Positions 52,292-60,929 of a stretch of 64,000 nt of DNA are shown one piece after another. The first letter of the stretch is position 1, and the number at the start of each line of letters is the position of its first letter. The position numbers and the translations under genes are program-made. Origin of the DNA: Streptococcus hyointestinalis (GTDB lineage: Bacteria > Bacillota > Bacilli > Lactobacillales > Streptococcaceae); contig NZ_JAAKGB010000001.1 of the NCBI RefSeq assembly GCF_011039275.1, positions 1,364,001 through 1,428,000 of the forward strand. Direction: 5' to 3'. The notes beneath the pieces were generated by a model. The model did no database searches, was not told the origin of the DNA, and saw nothing but the letters and a program-made list of their open reading frames with translations.

Positions 52292-53158
52292 TTACTCTTT
52301 GACTAATTTATCATCATCACTATCAAATCCCATATCTATAGCAAGCGGACCACCACCATAACGATTATTTAATCTAGTAAGTGTCTTATTATCTTTGTCA
52401 AAAGTAAAATAAATCTCATAGTTATCTAAATCATCACCACCATACGAGATTAAGATTTCGCCTTTACTATTATACTTAATATAATCAGACCATGTTTCAA
52501 TCTTATCAAGCTGTTCTTTTGCTGTTCTCCAATCATTAGCTGTAAAGTCATCACTATCATGTAGTGTTGATACAATATTTATTTTATATTTCTCAGTTTT
52601 TGTATCTGAAGAACTTGAATCATTTAACAAACTCTTATAAGAAAACTCTTCTGCATTAAATACAACTTCGACATTACTATTTTTGTAAGTTCCTAAATAT
52701 TTCTTCTTAAAATCTAACACTACTCTTTTTTGTGCTTTCTCAAATGCTTTTTCATAGTTTTCTTCTGCACTCTTTAAATCCCATTCTGCATTTTTCTTAG
52801 CTATATTCTTTTTAGATAAAGAATGGTACAAGTCAGAGTCTTTCTGTACATACTTAGCTGTGTCTTTGCCATCAGTGACAATCAGCACATCATCTTTCAA
52901 AGTATAAGTTAAAACAAACTGACCTGAGGTCAATGTAGATTTGTCGTTATCTATAACTCCAGTTCCTTCTTCATTACCATCTGAGATAGCTGTAAAACTC
53001 TTATCTGTAAAGTTAAAATAAGTATCATCATCAAATCCCTCATAAGCTCCCGAAGAACTCTCATTTATCTTATAATACTTACCGCTAAGACTTGTACAAG
53101 CAGTCAATGCAAATAACGCCAAGACAGTCAACACAACACCAAAGAATTTTTTCTTCAT
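52292..53158 (-). CDS. Lipoprotein at the tRNA end of the ICE
   Basis: 288-aa lipoprotein: MKKKFFGVVLTVLALFALTA with lipobox LTAC (Cys near residue 21). The mature part has a lipocalin/DUF-type beta-rich N-terminal region, a central coiled helix (residues 120-150) and a further beta-rich C-terminal portion. No certain family. ATG 53158 has GGAG six bases before it. Being the outermost gene, it may serve exclusion or host fitness; this is inference. Confidence 0.8.
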   Translation of the reverse strand: MKKKFFGVVLTVLALFALTACTSLSGKYYKINESSSGAYEGFDDDTYFNFTDKSFTAISDGNEEGTGVIDNDKSTLTSGQFVLTYTLKDDVLIVTDGKDTAKYVQKDSDLYHSLSKKNIAKKNAEWDLKSAEENYEKAFEKAQKRVVLDFKKKYLGTYKNSNVEVVFNAEEFSYKSLLNDSSSSDTKTEKYKINIVSTLHDSDDFTANDWRTAKEQLDKIETWSDYIKYNSKGEILISYGGDDLDNYEIYFTFDKDNKTLTRLNNRYGGGPLAIDMGFDSDDDKLVKE

Positions 53159-53271
53159 AAAATACTCCATTATTCTAAATAAACTTAAATTTATCTTAAT
53201 TCTACCAAATTATTCTCTTTTTCGTCAAGAGCTATCAGCAGGAAACAACACAACTTAGCAACCTTAACAAC

Positions 53272-53313
53272 AAAATAAAAGACATTAGTGCTAACTAATA
53301 TCCTTTATTTTAT
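53272..53313. terminator. Hairpin terminator near attR
   Basis: ATTAGT-gcta-ACTAAT inside longer near-complementary AAAATAAA/TTTATTTT arms. On the minus strand it would stop transcription coming from rplS and tRNA-Arg into the ICE. Confidence 0.65.
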
Positions 53314-53320
53314 CGTTAAT

Positions 53321-53339
53321 TGGCACAAATTTGGCACAA
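53321..53339 (+). repeat. Candidate integrase arm-type sites, tRNA end
   Basis: TGGCACAA at 53321 and 53332, 11-bp spacing, same strand and spacing as the TGTCACAA pair at the int end; one base differs. Confidence 0.6.
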
Positions 53340-53427
53340 AAAATTCTCTGAACTATACCTTTACAAAAAATACAAACCTTGATTTAATCGCATTCTGCTA
53401 TTTTAAATTAACTTATATTCACCTAAT

Positions 53428-53445
53428 AATGACCCCTGCCGGAAT
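53428..53445. repeat. attR core of the ICE within tRNA-Arg
   Basis: Second copy of AATGACCCCTGCCGGAAT, here forming the 3' end of a functional tRNA-Arg. Integration keeps the tRNA intact. Confidence 0.9.
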
Positions 53446-53501
53446 CGAACCAGCAACTACTCCTTAGGAGGGAGTTGTTATATCCATTGAACTAAGGGGT
53501 C
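53431..53501 (-). tRNA. tRNA-Arg (anticodon CCU)
   Basis: 71 nt without CCA. Acceptor GACCCCT/AGGGGTC pairs fully; anticodon stem ACTCC/GGAGT encloses loop CTCCTAA, giving CCU; T-arm GGTTCGATTCC present. Located downstream of rplS on the same strand, as usual in streptococci. It is the integration target of the ICE. Confidence 0.95.
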
Positions 53502-53503
53502 TA

Positions 53504-53531
53504 GTAAAAAATCTGCCAAAAGGCAGATTTG
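53504..53531 (-). terminator. rplS terminator
   Basis: AAATCTGCC-tttt-GGCAGATTT followed by TTTAC on the minus strand; lies between rplS and tRNA-Arg. Confidence 0.85.
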
Positions 53532-53547
53532 ATACAAGAGTATCAGA

Positions 53548-53895
53548 TTATTTACGGATTTCTTTGATACGAGCTGCTTTACCTTGCAATGCACGCAAGT
53601 AGTAAAGTTTAGCACGGCGTACTTTACCGTAACGAACCACTTCGATTTTGTCAACACGTGGTGTGTGTACTGGGAAAGTACGTTCTACACCGATACCGCT
53701 TGAAATTTTACGAACAGTGTACATTTCTGAGATGCCTTGACCTTTACGAGAGATAACAACACCTTCAAAAATTTGGATACGTTCACGTGTTCCTTCGACA
53801 ACTTTTGCGTGTACACGCACAGTGTCACCAGGGCGGAATGATGGGATGTCAGTACGAAGTTGACCTTCTGTCAAACTTTGGATCAATGGATTCAT
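53548..53895 (-). CDS. rplS: Ribosomal protein bL19
   Basis: 115-aa protein of the 50S subunit at the 30S interface. [20 protein letters not shown] and [20 protein letters not shown] are typical; full length. Strong ribosome site GAAGGAG. Preceded by a structured leader and followed by its terminator and tRNA-Arg. Confidence 0.97.
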   Translation of the reverse strand: MNPLIQSLTEGQLRTDIPSFRPGDTVRVHAKVVEGTRERIQIFEGVVISRKGQGISEMYTVRKISSGIGVERTFPVHTPRVDKIEVVRYGKVRRAKLYYLRALQGKAARIKEIRK

Positions 53896-53911
53896 TATTT
53901 TTTTCTCCTTC

Positions 53912-53975
53912 TCTTGCTAATCATAAAGTTCTTGTCCCAGCGGATTAGCCGTTTTTTGTGTGTCCATTACACACT
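53912..53975 (-). ncRNA. L19 leader candidate
   Basis: The rplS 5' UTR forms GTGTGT-aatgg-ACACAC (53974-53958) and a perfect 7-bp stem GCTAATC (53949-53943)/GATTAGC (53922-53916). L19 leaders are known in low-GC Gram-positives and mediate autoregulation; consensus match not verified. Extended -10 TGaTATACT at 53987-53982. Confidence 0.55.
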
Positions 53976-53997
53976 CTTAGTAGTATATCATACCCAG

Positions 53998-54342
53998 TTA
54001 TTTCTGTAAAGCAAATGGAAGAAAATAACCGATACAAATCGCTAAAAAGCCAAAAACATAGGTCGTCGCCAGATAAATCACTAGATTTTTAGGGCTTTTA
54101 AACAGCGCTAACAGTTCAGCTTGAAAGGTAGAGTAGGTGGTCAAGCCACCGCAAAAACCTGTTGCAAGAATGGTGTAAGCCGGACTGTCTGGTACACAAC
54201 GGTAAACGAGACCAAGACAAAAACAGCCTAGCATATTTGCTAAAAAAGTACCTAGATAGACTTGCTGCCTGTTGAGCCTTGATAGAAAAAAGCGTAAAAG
54301 TGCACCGATAGCACAGCAAAACATCATATAAATAACAATCAC
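53998..54342 (-). CDS. crcB: Fluoride channel subunit CrcB/Fluc (second of pair)
   Basis: 114-aa four-helix membrane protein. GFCGGLTTYSTFQAE is the Fluc signature with the polar track; Asn near NMLGCFCLGL. Exports fluoride as a dual-topology dimer; adjacent paired genes often give heterodimers. GTG start at 54342 overlaps the stop of the first crcB as GTGA. Confidence 0.92.
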   Translation of the reverse strand: MIVIYMMFCCAIGALLRFFLSRLNRQQVYLGTFLANMLGCFCLGLVYRCVPDSPAYTILATGFCGGLTTYSTFQAELLALFKSPKNLVIYLATTYVFGFLAICIGYFLPFALQK

Positions 54343-54728
54343 GGTCTACCCTCCACGCTCGTAAGCAAGCAATAAGACAAGTAAGCAACCAACAAGCCAC
54401 CAACGATTATCAAAAAACTATAAGAGCCAAAAGCAAGATAATTCCCTGCTCTTAGCAGCTTGAATAAATCCAGCATGGCGCTTGAAAAGGTAGTGAAACT
54501 GCCACAAAAGCCAGTGCCTAGTGCTAGCTGCAAAGATGATGATAACCCTTTTTGACTTAGATATCCCTTGACAAAAAAGACCAAGAGAAAGGTTCCTAGA
54601 TAATTTACAAAGAGCGTACCTAACGACAAACCAGCTAAGGTCGGCAGGTAAAGCCCTAGTAAATAACGTGCCAAACCACCAAGAGTAGCACCGACAAAGA
54701 CAGCACTACTTTCTTTTAATCTAGTCAT
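54339..54728 (-). CDS. crcB: Fluoride channel subunit CrcB/Fluc (first of pair)
   Basis: 129-aa paralogue with GTGFCGSFTTFSSAMLDL and LGTLFVNYLGTFLLVF. Upstream partner of the second crcB. Start overlaps the chorismate mutase stop by 8 bp. No fluoride riboswitch is seen, in line with its place inside a longer operon. Confidence 0.92.
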   Translation of the reverse strand: MTRLKESSAVFVGATLGGLARYLLGLYLPTLAGLSLGTLFVNYLGTFLLVFFVKGYLSQKGLSSSLQLALGTGFCGSFTTFSSAMLDLFKLLRAGNYLAFGSYSFLIIVGGLLVAYLSYCLLTSVEGRP

Positions 54729-54990
54729 GTAATTGTTTTTCCTGATAGAGGCGTGATTGTTTCATGATGTCCGAAAAAGTCGCAACGACCGTTTCTTCAA
54801 AGTCCTTGTTTGTAACACGTGCAGCAACCTTTTCAAGGATAGCTTCTTCACGTTCTTTATCAAAAACTGCCTTGCCTGTTGCTTTTTTGTAAGCGACAAC
54901 TTCAGAAACAAGCTGCATGCGCTTCTCTAGCAGAGCGACTAAGTCATTATCAAGCACATCAATGGCTTTTCGTGTGTCTGTGAGATTCAT
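54721..54990 (-). CDS. Chorismate mutase, AroQ type
   Basis: About 89-aa helical enzyme converting chorismate to prephenate for Phe/Tyr synthesis. MNLTDTRKAIDVLDNDLVAL with the Arg, LLEKRMQLVSEVVAYKKATG with Arg/Lys, and later Gln-rich helix match the three-helix AroQ fold. ATG 54990 chosen; the open frame to 55047 is inside the upstream gene. Confidence 0.88.
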   Translation of the reverse strand: MNLTDTRKAIDVLDNDLVALLEKRMQLVSEVVAYKKATGKAVFDKEREEAILEKVAARVTNKDFEETVVATFSDIMKQSRLYQEKQLHD

Positions 54991-55678
54991 GTTTGTGGTG
55001 TCCTTTCTTCTGGAAGATTTTAAACCCAATAAAGGCAAGTCCGCCAATCACGATAATAGCAACCAGCAGTTTGGTATTACCTCGTAAAATAGCCGTTCCG
55101 CCTAGCGTGTAGAGAAGACTTAGAGGCGCTAAGCCGACACTAGCCAACAGCAGCCACTCTCTAAAGCTCAACTTCATCTCGACGATACGATAGTTGACTA
55201 AAATGGTAGGAACGATGGGAAACATATAGCCAAGCGCAATAGCCAACTTGGGGTCTGGGAGTTTGTCTAAGGTTTTGAGGTGTTCATTGACCTTTGAATC
55301 CTGCCTAGAGAGGGGCAAGACCTTTAAGATTTGGATTAAGCCAAAGTTACCAAGAAGATTAGCCGTTAGGGTCATAGCAAAGCCAATAAAAGGACCAAAA
55401 GTCATCCCATTAAAAATCGCAAAGGCAGCATTGGACATAAAGGGAATGGCTGCAGTCACTGCTGTTAGCAGAGTGAGAATGGCAAAATTAGTCCATGTTG
55501 GTGAGCGAAAACGCTGTAAAAAATCCGTGATACTCTTTGACGTCTCGCTCAGATTTAGCAATTTATCCCAGTTATGAATGAGATAAACGCTAGCATAGCT
55601 CACCACCAAGAGGAGCCCAAAAATAATCAGCAGCCGCTCAATCCATTTGTAGGGGAGTTGGAAACGTTTTTTTGTCAT
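54959..55678 (-). CDS. TVP38/TMEM64 (VTT-domain) membrane protein
   Basis: 239-aa protein with about five or six membrane segments and the VTT/DedA-like signature: NAAFAIFNGMTFGPFIGFAM followed by ALGYMFPIVPTILVNYRIVE. DedA-superfamily proteins handle lipids across the membrane; exact role unknown. Its end overlaps the start of chorismate mutase by 32 bp. Confidence 0.88.
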   Translation of the reverse strand: MTKKRFQLPYKWIERLLIIFGLLLVVSYASVYLIHNWDKLLNLSETSKSITDFLQRFRSPTWTNFAILTLLTAVTAAIPFMSNAAFAIFNGMTFGPFIGFAMTLTANLLGNFGLIQILKVLPLSRQDSKVNEHLKTLDKLPDPKLAIALGYMFPIVPTILVNYRIVEMKLSFREWLLLASVGLAPLSLLYTLGGTAILRGNTKLLVAIIVIGGLAFIGFKIFQKKGHHKHESHRHTKSH

Positions 55679-55738
55679 AAGCGTATAAAAAACTATGAGT
55701 TTTTTGCCCTAAAGCTGACAACTCATAGCTAGCTCCCT

Positions 55739-56182
55739 CTATCCTAGCTTAGCAGATAAGGTCTCTGCAAAAGCTTCTAATTTCTCAATGTCCTCATCTT
55801 CAGCTGCTAGGTCGACTTTAACACTCTCAGCGCCTTTTTCAGCACCTGTTTGTGCAAATTGTTCTTCAAAGTCATCAACAGCCTTACAGAAATAATCGTA
55901 GAAGGTATCTCCAGAGCCGACCACACCGTAGATTTTCCCTGATAAGTCAAGGTCTGCTAAATCTTCGTAAAGGTCGACAATCTCGTCTGGCAGGTCACCA
56001 TCGCCATAGGTGTAAGTGGCTACAATGGCAAGGTCTGCGTCCTCAAAGTCACTAGCGTCAACGGTTGTACACTCATCAACCTCAACGTCGTGTCCGAGTT
56101 CTTCTAGTTTCTGTCCGACGATATCTGCGATTTCTTCTGTATTACCAGTCATGCTGGCGTAAATAATTTTTGCTAAAGCCAT
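55739..56182 (-). CDS. Flavodoxin
   Basis: 147-aa FMN electron-transfer protein. Phosphate loop SMTGNTEEIADIV at residues 10-22, aromatic YTYGDGDLPDEI near 59, GSGDTFYDYFCKAVDDF near 92 hold FMN. Acidic overall, as usual. GGGAGG before ATG. Confidence 0.93.
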   Translation of the reverse strand: MALAKIIYASMTGNTEEIADIVGQKLEELGHDVEVDECTTVDASDFEDADLAIVATYTYGDGDLPDEIVDLYEDLADLDLSGKIYGVVGSGDTFYDYFCKAVDDFEEQFAQTGAEKGAESVKVDLAAEDEDIEKLEAFAETLSAKLG

Positions 56183-56237
56183 AAGTTCCTCCCTATTATT
56201 AGCTCTATTTTAGCATAATTTCAGTTGATTTGACAGT

Positions 56238-57260
56238 TTATTTTAAGAAAGGCTGATAATTTTCTAAAAGTTTCGCTTTCAACGCTTCTTTTTGGTCTTG
56301 ATTGATAAAGGCAGCGTCAAGCGCCATTTGATTATACTCTAGAAAATGAGCCACATCAACCCCAAAATAATCGTGAAAGAGCTGGTATTCCTTTGCTAAG
56401 GTGGTATCAGACACGGTGCGGTTGTCGGTATTGATACTGAGTTTAGCGCCAGCTTTGACCAAGTCTAGATAAGGAAAATCAGCTATTGTCTGTGCGGCTT
56501 TGGTTTGGAGATTGCTGGTTAGACACAGCTCTGCAGTCACTCCAGCCTTGACAAACTCTTCTAAAATCTCTGGCTCTTGGCAAATAGCTGTCACATGTCC
56601 CATGCGTTTGATACCTAGTGCAATGCTGTCTGTGATGTGGTTTGGACAGCCACACTCACCAGCGTGAAAGGTCATAGGATAACCTAGCGATTGCGTGTAG
56701 GCGATGAGTTCTTTAATCTTTTCTGGAGGAAAACCGTGCTCATCTCCAGCAAAGTCAAAGCCCACAAAACCATCAGCAGCCAGCTCTGCTATTTCCTCAA
56801 AAAGCGCTTCGGTAAGTGTCACGCTAGACTGACGCATGCCACAAGCTAGACACTTAGCAACGATACCAAACTCCTCTTGGGCGTCCTTGAGACCCGCGAC
56901 CACGCCTTCTATGGTTTCCTTGGCAGTGAGCCCCTCATCCATTGAGAGCTCTGGGGCAAATCGTACCTCGATATAGAGGACATTTTCACTAGCAGCTTGT
57001 CTCGCCACGTCATAGGCAGCTAGGCGCAGCGCTTCCTTTGTCTGCAAGAGCGGACGGACAAAGTCAAAGATTTTGAGATAATCCACTAGACTAGTCGCAT
57101 CCTTAGGAGCGGTGATACACTCTTTTAAATCAGCGTCACTCTCTGGAAGCGTCACATTCGCCATTTTAGCCAACTTACGAATCACAGGAATGGACAAAGA
57201 GCCATCTAAATGACAATGTAGTTCTGCTTTTGCTAAAGCGTGAAAATCAATCGCACTCAC
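56238..57260 (-). CDS. add: Adenosine deaminase
   Basis: 340-aa zinc amidohydrolase deaminating adenosine to inosine. [16 protein letters not shown] (metal His pair), [29 protein letters not shown] (His/Glu active site) and [16 protein letters not shown] (metal Asp) are all present. Single gene with own upstream region. Confidence 0.95.
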   Translation of the reverse strand: MSAIDFHALAKAELHCHLDGSLSIPVIRKLAKMANVTLPESDADLKECITAPKDATSLVDYLKIFDFVRPLLQTKEALRLAAYDVARQAASENVLYIEVRFAPELSMDEGLTAKETIEGVVAGLKDAQEEFGIVAKCLACGMRQSSVTLTEALFEEIAELAADGFVGFDFAGDEHGFPPEKIKELIAYTQSLGYPMTFHAGECGCPNHITDSIALGIKRMGHVTAICQEPEILEEFVKAGVTAELCLTSNLQTKAAQTIADFPYLDLVKAGAKLSINTDNRTVSDTTLAKEYQLFHDYFGVDVAHFLEYNQMALDAAFINQDQKEALKAKLLENYQPFLK

Positions 57261-57414
57261 ACTATATCCTCCGTCTCAATAGTATATTGTTTCTATTCTA
57301 ACAAAAATAAGGATTATTTCAAGGGGAAAACTGCTCAAATGAGGACTTCTCTCATAATATCCCGCTCTATTTGTGGTATAATGAATAAAACTGCTAGTTA
57401 GAAAAGAGAATTGT

Positions 57415-58341
57415 ATGTTTCAAGAGATTTTAGCACAAATACAAAACTATCACACCATCATCATTCACCGTCACATGAAGCCAGACCCAGACGCTCTGGG
57501 TAGCCAAGTAGGGCTGAAAGAGATTATCAAACATAATTTTCCAGATAAGCGAGTCCTTGCAACGGGCTACAACGAGCCTAGTCTGTCTTGGGTGGCACAA
57601 ATGGACGAGGTAGCCGACAGCGACTACAAGGACGCCTTGGTCATTGTGACAGATACAGCCAACACTCCTCGCATTGACGATAAGCGCTATACCAAAGGGG
57701 CATTTCTGATCAAGATGGACCACCATCCAAACGATGATGTCTACGGTGACATCTGCTATGTGGATACGACTGCTTCAAGCGCTAGTGAGATTATCTGCGA
57801 TTTTGCACAGACCGTTGGACTCAGTCTGTCTGATGAGGCAGCACGCCTGCTCTATACGGGGATTGTCGGAGATACAGGACGCTTTCTCTACCCTGCAACA
57901 ACTAGTAAGACGCTTGCTATTGCAAGTTTTCTGCGCCAGTTTCAGTTTGATTTTGCCGCTTTGTCACGTCGGATGGATTCATTTTCACTTAAGGTAGCAA
58001 AATTGCAGAGCTACGTCTTTGACCACCTCGAGATTGACCCAACTGGTGCTGCTCGTGTGCTCTTGACGCAGGAAACGCTCAAACATTTTGATGTGACTGA
58101 CGCTGAGACGGCTGCTATTGTTGGTGTGCCTGGAAAGATTGACAGCGTTGAGACGTGGGCAATTTTTGTGGAGCAGGCTGACGGGCATTACCGTGTGCGC
58201 CTGCGTAGTAAGGAAAAAGTCATCAATACCATTGCTAAGCGCCATGACGGCGGTGGACACCCCCTAGCTAGCGGTGCCAACTCCTACAGCCTAGCTGAGA
58301 ATGAGCAGATTTTCCAAGAATTAAAGGATTTATTTGCCTAG
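57415..58341 (+). CDS. DHH-family phosphodiesterase, NrnA/Pde2-like
   Basis: 308-aa DHH-DHHA1 enzyme. HRHMKPDPDALGSQ, TDTANTPR, MDHHPNDDVYG and the DHHA1 motif RHDGGGHPLASGAN. Family members degrade nanoRNA, pAp and, in streptococci (Pde2), pApA from c-di-AMP turnover. Plus strand, with its own promoter (TATAAT at about 57376-57381). Confidence 0.93.
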   Translation: MFQEILAQIQNYHTIIIHRHMKPDPDALGSQVGLKEIIKHNFPDKRVLATGYNEPSLSWVAQMDEVADSDYKDALVIVTDTANTPRIDDKRYTKGAFLIKMDHHPNDDVYGDICYVDTTASSASEIICDFAQTVGLSLSDEAARLLYTGIVGDTGRFLYPATTSKTLAIASFLRQFQFDFAALSRRMDSFSLKVAKLQSYVFDHLEIDPTGAARVLLTQETLKHFDVTDAETAAIVGVPGKIDSVETWAIFVEQADGHYRVRLRSKEKVINTIAKRHDGGGHPLASGANSYSLAENEQIFQELKDLFA

Positions 58342-58376
58342 AAAAAAGCCATTGCTTTTAGCAATTGGCTTTTTAT
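58342..58376. terminator. Bidirectional terminator
   Basis: AAAAAGCCATTGC-ttttA-GCAATTGGCTTTTT between the convergent DHH and GH8 genes. Confidence 0.88.
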
Positions 58377-59470
58377 AAGGTCTCAAGAGCGACCAGTGTC
58401 ACTAGCGTAGCGTCATAGTAGGACTGTCCAGACAGCTTGGTCATGAAAATATAGCGATTTTCCTCGACCAATTTTTGATAGTCTGTGTTTTGGCTGCCAG
58501 CATAAAGCAGCGGCGCTGAAAAACTACCCGCATTTTGCTTGGTGAGGGCGTGTCCTGCTAGGTCGTAGCCAGCGTAGACATGGTTTTTACTCATGAAAAA
58601 GGTCATCATCTTGCCTAACACCTGCTGACTTTTAGCGTCCTTGCTGTGGGCTAGATTGTAAGGCAGACGACAGGCGTTGTAAGAATAACTGCCGTCAAAT
58701 TCATTTGCTACGTCATTACTTGAAGCGACCTTGACATTGCCGTCCTCCAGCCAAATAAAGTCAGGCACTAAGCCCGTCTTGACCTTTTGACTAACGAGGG
58801 TCAATTTGTCAAGCATGTTATCCTTGATAGTCAGCCAGCGCTCGTCTCCTGACAGCTCATAAAAACTGCTAAATTGCTCAGGAAGTACATCTGATGTTCG
58901 GACGAGGTTGTAATACTTGCTGTCTTTTGTCGCCCAATTGCCTACCGTCAGCACTTCCTGCGTGCTGTTGTAATTATAGACCAAGATGTCGGCAAGCAAG
59001 CGCTTCGCTTGCTTTTTATATTCCTCATCATTCCAAAGCTTAGCCGCTCGGATAAGCGCATAGGCGATGTAGAGGTCGCCGTCTGTTGCGTTGCTTTTTT
59101 GTGAGGTCTCTTTTTGCCCAGAGATAATTTGTCGCCAAGACATGAGCTGACTGCTTCCATCACGGTGGCTGAGATAGTAGTGATAGAGATGATTAAACTG
59201 ACTTTTGCTGGCTAATCCCTCCTCGGCTGCCTCAACAGAAATCAACATCCCATATCCCTGCGCCTCCGACAAAACCACGTCTTTTGTCTCGTCGTTTGTC
59301 GTTTTGATGTAGGCTGTATCACCCTTTGTCACCAAAAATCGTTGCGTCCATTCCTTGTAAAGGTTGGACTTTAGCACTTTGTCGTTGGTCTGTCTCGCTC
59401 GTAGAAAAATCACAGAAAGTAAGACCAGTGCTACTATAAACCAAATAAATCTAAATTTCGTTCTCCTCAT
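58373..59470 (-). CDS. GH8 glycoside hydrolase of the polysaccharide operon
   Basis: 365-aa (alpha/alpha)6-barrel enzyme with an N-terminal membrane anchor (FIWFIVALVLLSVIFL). GYGMLISVEAAEEG and DGDLYIAYALIRAAKLW are GH8 motifs with catalytic Glu/Asp. BcsZ- and YdaJ-like enzymes of this family trim beta-glucan-type exopolysaccharide during export. Starts 6 bp after the GT2 gene and closes the operon. Confidence 0.87.
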   Translation of the reverse strand: MRRTKFRFIWFIVALVLLSVIFLRARQTNDKVLKSNLYKEWTQRFLVTKGDTAYIKTTNDETKDVVLSEAQGYGMLISVEAAEEGLASKSQFNHLYHYYLSHRDGSSQLMSWRQIISGQKETSQKSNATDGDLYIAYALIRAAKLWNDEEYKKQAKRLLADILVYNYNSTQEVLTVGNWATKDSKYYNLVRTSDVLPEQFSSFYELSGDERWLTIKDNMLDKLTLVSQKVKTGLVPDFIWLEDGNVKVASSNDVANEFDGSYSYNACRLPYNLAHSKDAKSQQVLGKMMTFFMSKNHVYAGYDLAGHALTKQNAGSFSAPLLYAGSQNTDYQKLVEENRYIFMTKLSGQSYYDATLVTLVALETL

Positions 59471-59476
59471 AACTTC

Positions 59477-60787
59477 CTAACCTGAAAAGCGTTTTGTTTT
59501 CACCCATTTTGTCCCGTCACGCTGGAGCACCTTGTCTAAGGTGAGCGATACAAGAGCGTCAATGGATACGATAATAAATAACTGTGAATAGGTAAAATAA
59601 GCAAGCAAGGCTATCCAAAGCTGGTGAGACGTTGCCTGCCCAAATTGTGTTGCCATCGCTAGATGAATCTGCAAAAGGTAAATCAAAATCATCAGTAGCC
59701 AATTAAAAAACAACATCTGCTCCAAATAAAGATTGCTGCCGTTAAAGGTAAAAGGCAGAGTCACCTCATCGTTAAATTGTCTGACAACAAGTGTGATAAG
59801 ATTAGACGCAAAGATGATGTTTGATAGGACAATAGCGGCATTGAACCAGAAGAAGGTACAAGTGTAGTAGACAACTTCTAGCTTGACCCGCCAATTGCTG
59901 GGTCTAAAGAGATGGCGAATATTTTTGAAAACCACCTCGTAATTGCCTTTTGCCCAGCGTTTTCTCTGCATGTAGTAGGTTTTTAGCGTCTCTGGCTCTT
60001 GCTGAAAAGCTTCTGAATTGTAGGCGAGAGCGATGAGTTTGCCTTTTTCCATAATCTTAAAGGAAATGTCGGTGTCCTCTGTCAAAGCTCCCGAACTCCA
60101 GCCACCAATACTCTCAACAAAAGCCTTTTCAATGAGAAAATTCGTCCCTGGAATACGCCCAATTTTAAACAAATGCCAACTGCCCACATGCTGCACACGC
60201 TGTGTGGTGATGATTTCTTGATTGATAAAGCGGGTCAAGAGATTTTGCTTAGCGTTGCGAGTTTTATTGCGCCCAAAAGCAGCCACATAGTCGTCTTTGT
60301 TTTCTAAAATCTTTTTGACCAAAAAATAAAGTGCATTTGCTTCTGGCATAGCGTCTGCGTCGTAGACAGCGATGTAGTCGCCCTTTGCTAGCTTTAGCGC
60401 ATCGTTTAAGACACCAGCTTTTCCGCCTGTGCCTTGACGCTCTATTAGGCGAATGGTGTGACCTTTATACTTGGCGTCTGCCTTGACACGCTCCATCTCT
60501 GAAAAGGTCGCATCGCTACAGTTATCTGCAAAGAGCAAAACTTCCATGGAGTCTTTTGGATAATTCATCTCTAAAATCGCTCGCATGGTTTTTGCAATGA
60601 CCACTTCTTCATTGTGCGCAGGCACAACAACACTAATCATCGGATATTCTTCTAGTGGCGATAGGTCAACGTCAAATCTGCTGTGCTTGAGCCAAAAATG
60701 GGTGGCAGAAGAAAGAGTCAAGAGCGCCCAAAAAAGCGACAGCCAGATAGACACCAAGGTCACTATGATAGAAAGCTGACTAATCAT
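59477..60787 (-). CDS. Processive GT2 membrane glycosyltransferase
   Basis: 436-aa polysaccharide synthase. N-terminal membrane segment, GT-A domain with VVPAHNEEVVIAKTM, ADNCSD, YDADAMPEAN (metal DxD), LTEDTDISF (TED) and MQRKRWAKGN (the QxxRW motif), then four C-terminal membrane segments. The layout is that of cellulose/poly-GlcNAc/YdaM-type synthases that polymerise and export. The sugar is likely GlcNAc- or ManNAc-related given the epimerase upstream. Overlaps the 45-aa gene by 8 bp. Confidence 0.9.
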   Translation of the reverse strand: MISQLSIIVTLVSIWLSLFWALLTLSSATHFWLKHSRFDVDLSPLEEYPMISVVVPAHNEEVVIAKTMRAILEMNYPKDSMEVLLFADNCSDATFSEMERVKADAKYKGHTIRLIERQGTGGKAGVLNDALKLAKGDYIAVYDADAMPEANALYFLVKKILENKDDYVAAFGRNKTRNAKQNLLTRFINQEIITTQRVQHVGSWHLFKIGRIPGTNFLIEKAFVESIGGWSSGALTEDTDISFKIMEKGKLIALAYNSEAFQQEPETLKTYYMQRKRWAKGNYEVVFKNIRHLFRPSNWRVKLEVVYYTCTFFWFNAAIVLSNIIFASNLITLVVRQFNDEVTLPFTFNGSNLYLEQMLFFNWLLMILIYLLQIHLAMATQFGQATSHQLWIALLAYFTYSQLFIIVSIDALVSLTLDKVLQRDGTKWVKTKRFSG

Positions 60788-60917
60788 GCTTCACCGCCTT
60801 AAAGTGATGATTGACCCGATTGTAAATCACTAGATAACAAATAGCGAGCACGCAAAAATTCAGCGCAAAGAGGATACTGACAATCCACACCAGAACATGA
60901 AATACCTCAACTAACAT
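60780..60917 (-). CDS. 45-aa single-pass membrane peptide of the polysaccharide operon
   Basis: MLVEVFHVLVWIVSILFALN then FCVLAICYLVIYNRVNHHFK AVKHD. ATG 60917 has AAAGGAG six bases upstream; overlaps the GT2 start as ATGATTAG. Size and place resemble the small accessory subunits (PgaD/BcsF-like in role) of synthase complexes, by analogy only. Confidence 0.75.
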   Translation of the reverse strand: MLVEVFHVLVWIVSILFALNFCVLAICYLVIYNRVNHHFKAVKHD

Positions 60918-60929
60918 CTGCTACTCCTT

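Larger units (their letters stand above)
20898..53445. mobile_element. 32.5-kb integrative conjugative element, Tn916/ICESt3 superfamily, in tRNA-Arg
   Basis: Bounded by an 18-bp direct repeat; the right copy is inside the 3' end of tRNA-Arg(CCU). Contains int, a DUF771-like protein, MobT relaxase, oriT, TcpA, VirB4, VirB6-like, TcpC/D/E, a lysozyme/CHAP hydrolase, two DUF961 proteins, and a cI/ImmA switch, so all parts for self-transfer appear present. Gene order of the transfer block matches Tn916 orf23-orf13. Cargo: toxin-antitoxin modules, two LPXTG proteins, a broken ardA. Codons are more AT-rich than the flanking core genes. Confidence 0.92.

Noticed and set aside
54729..55047. Fluoride riboswitch upstream of crcB
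   Set aside because: Upstream sequence is coding (chorismate mutase) and I see no conserved crcB-motif pseudoknot.
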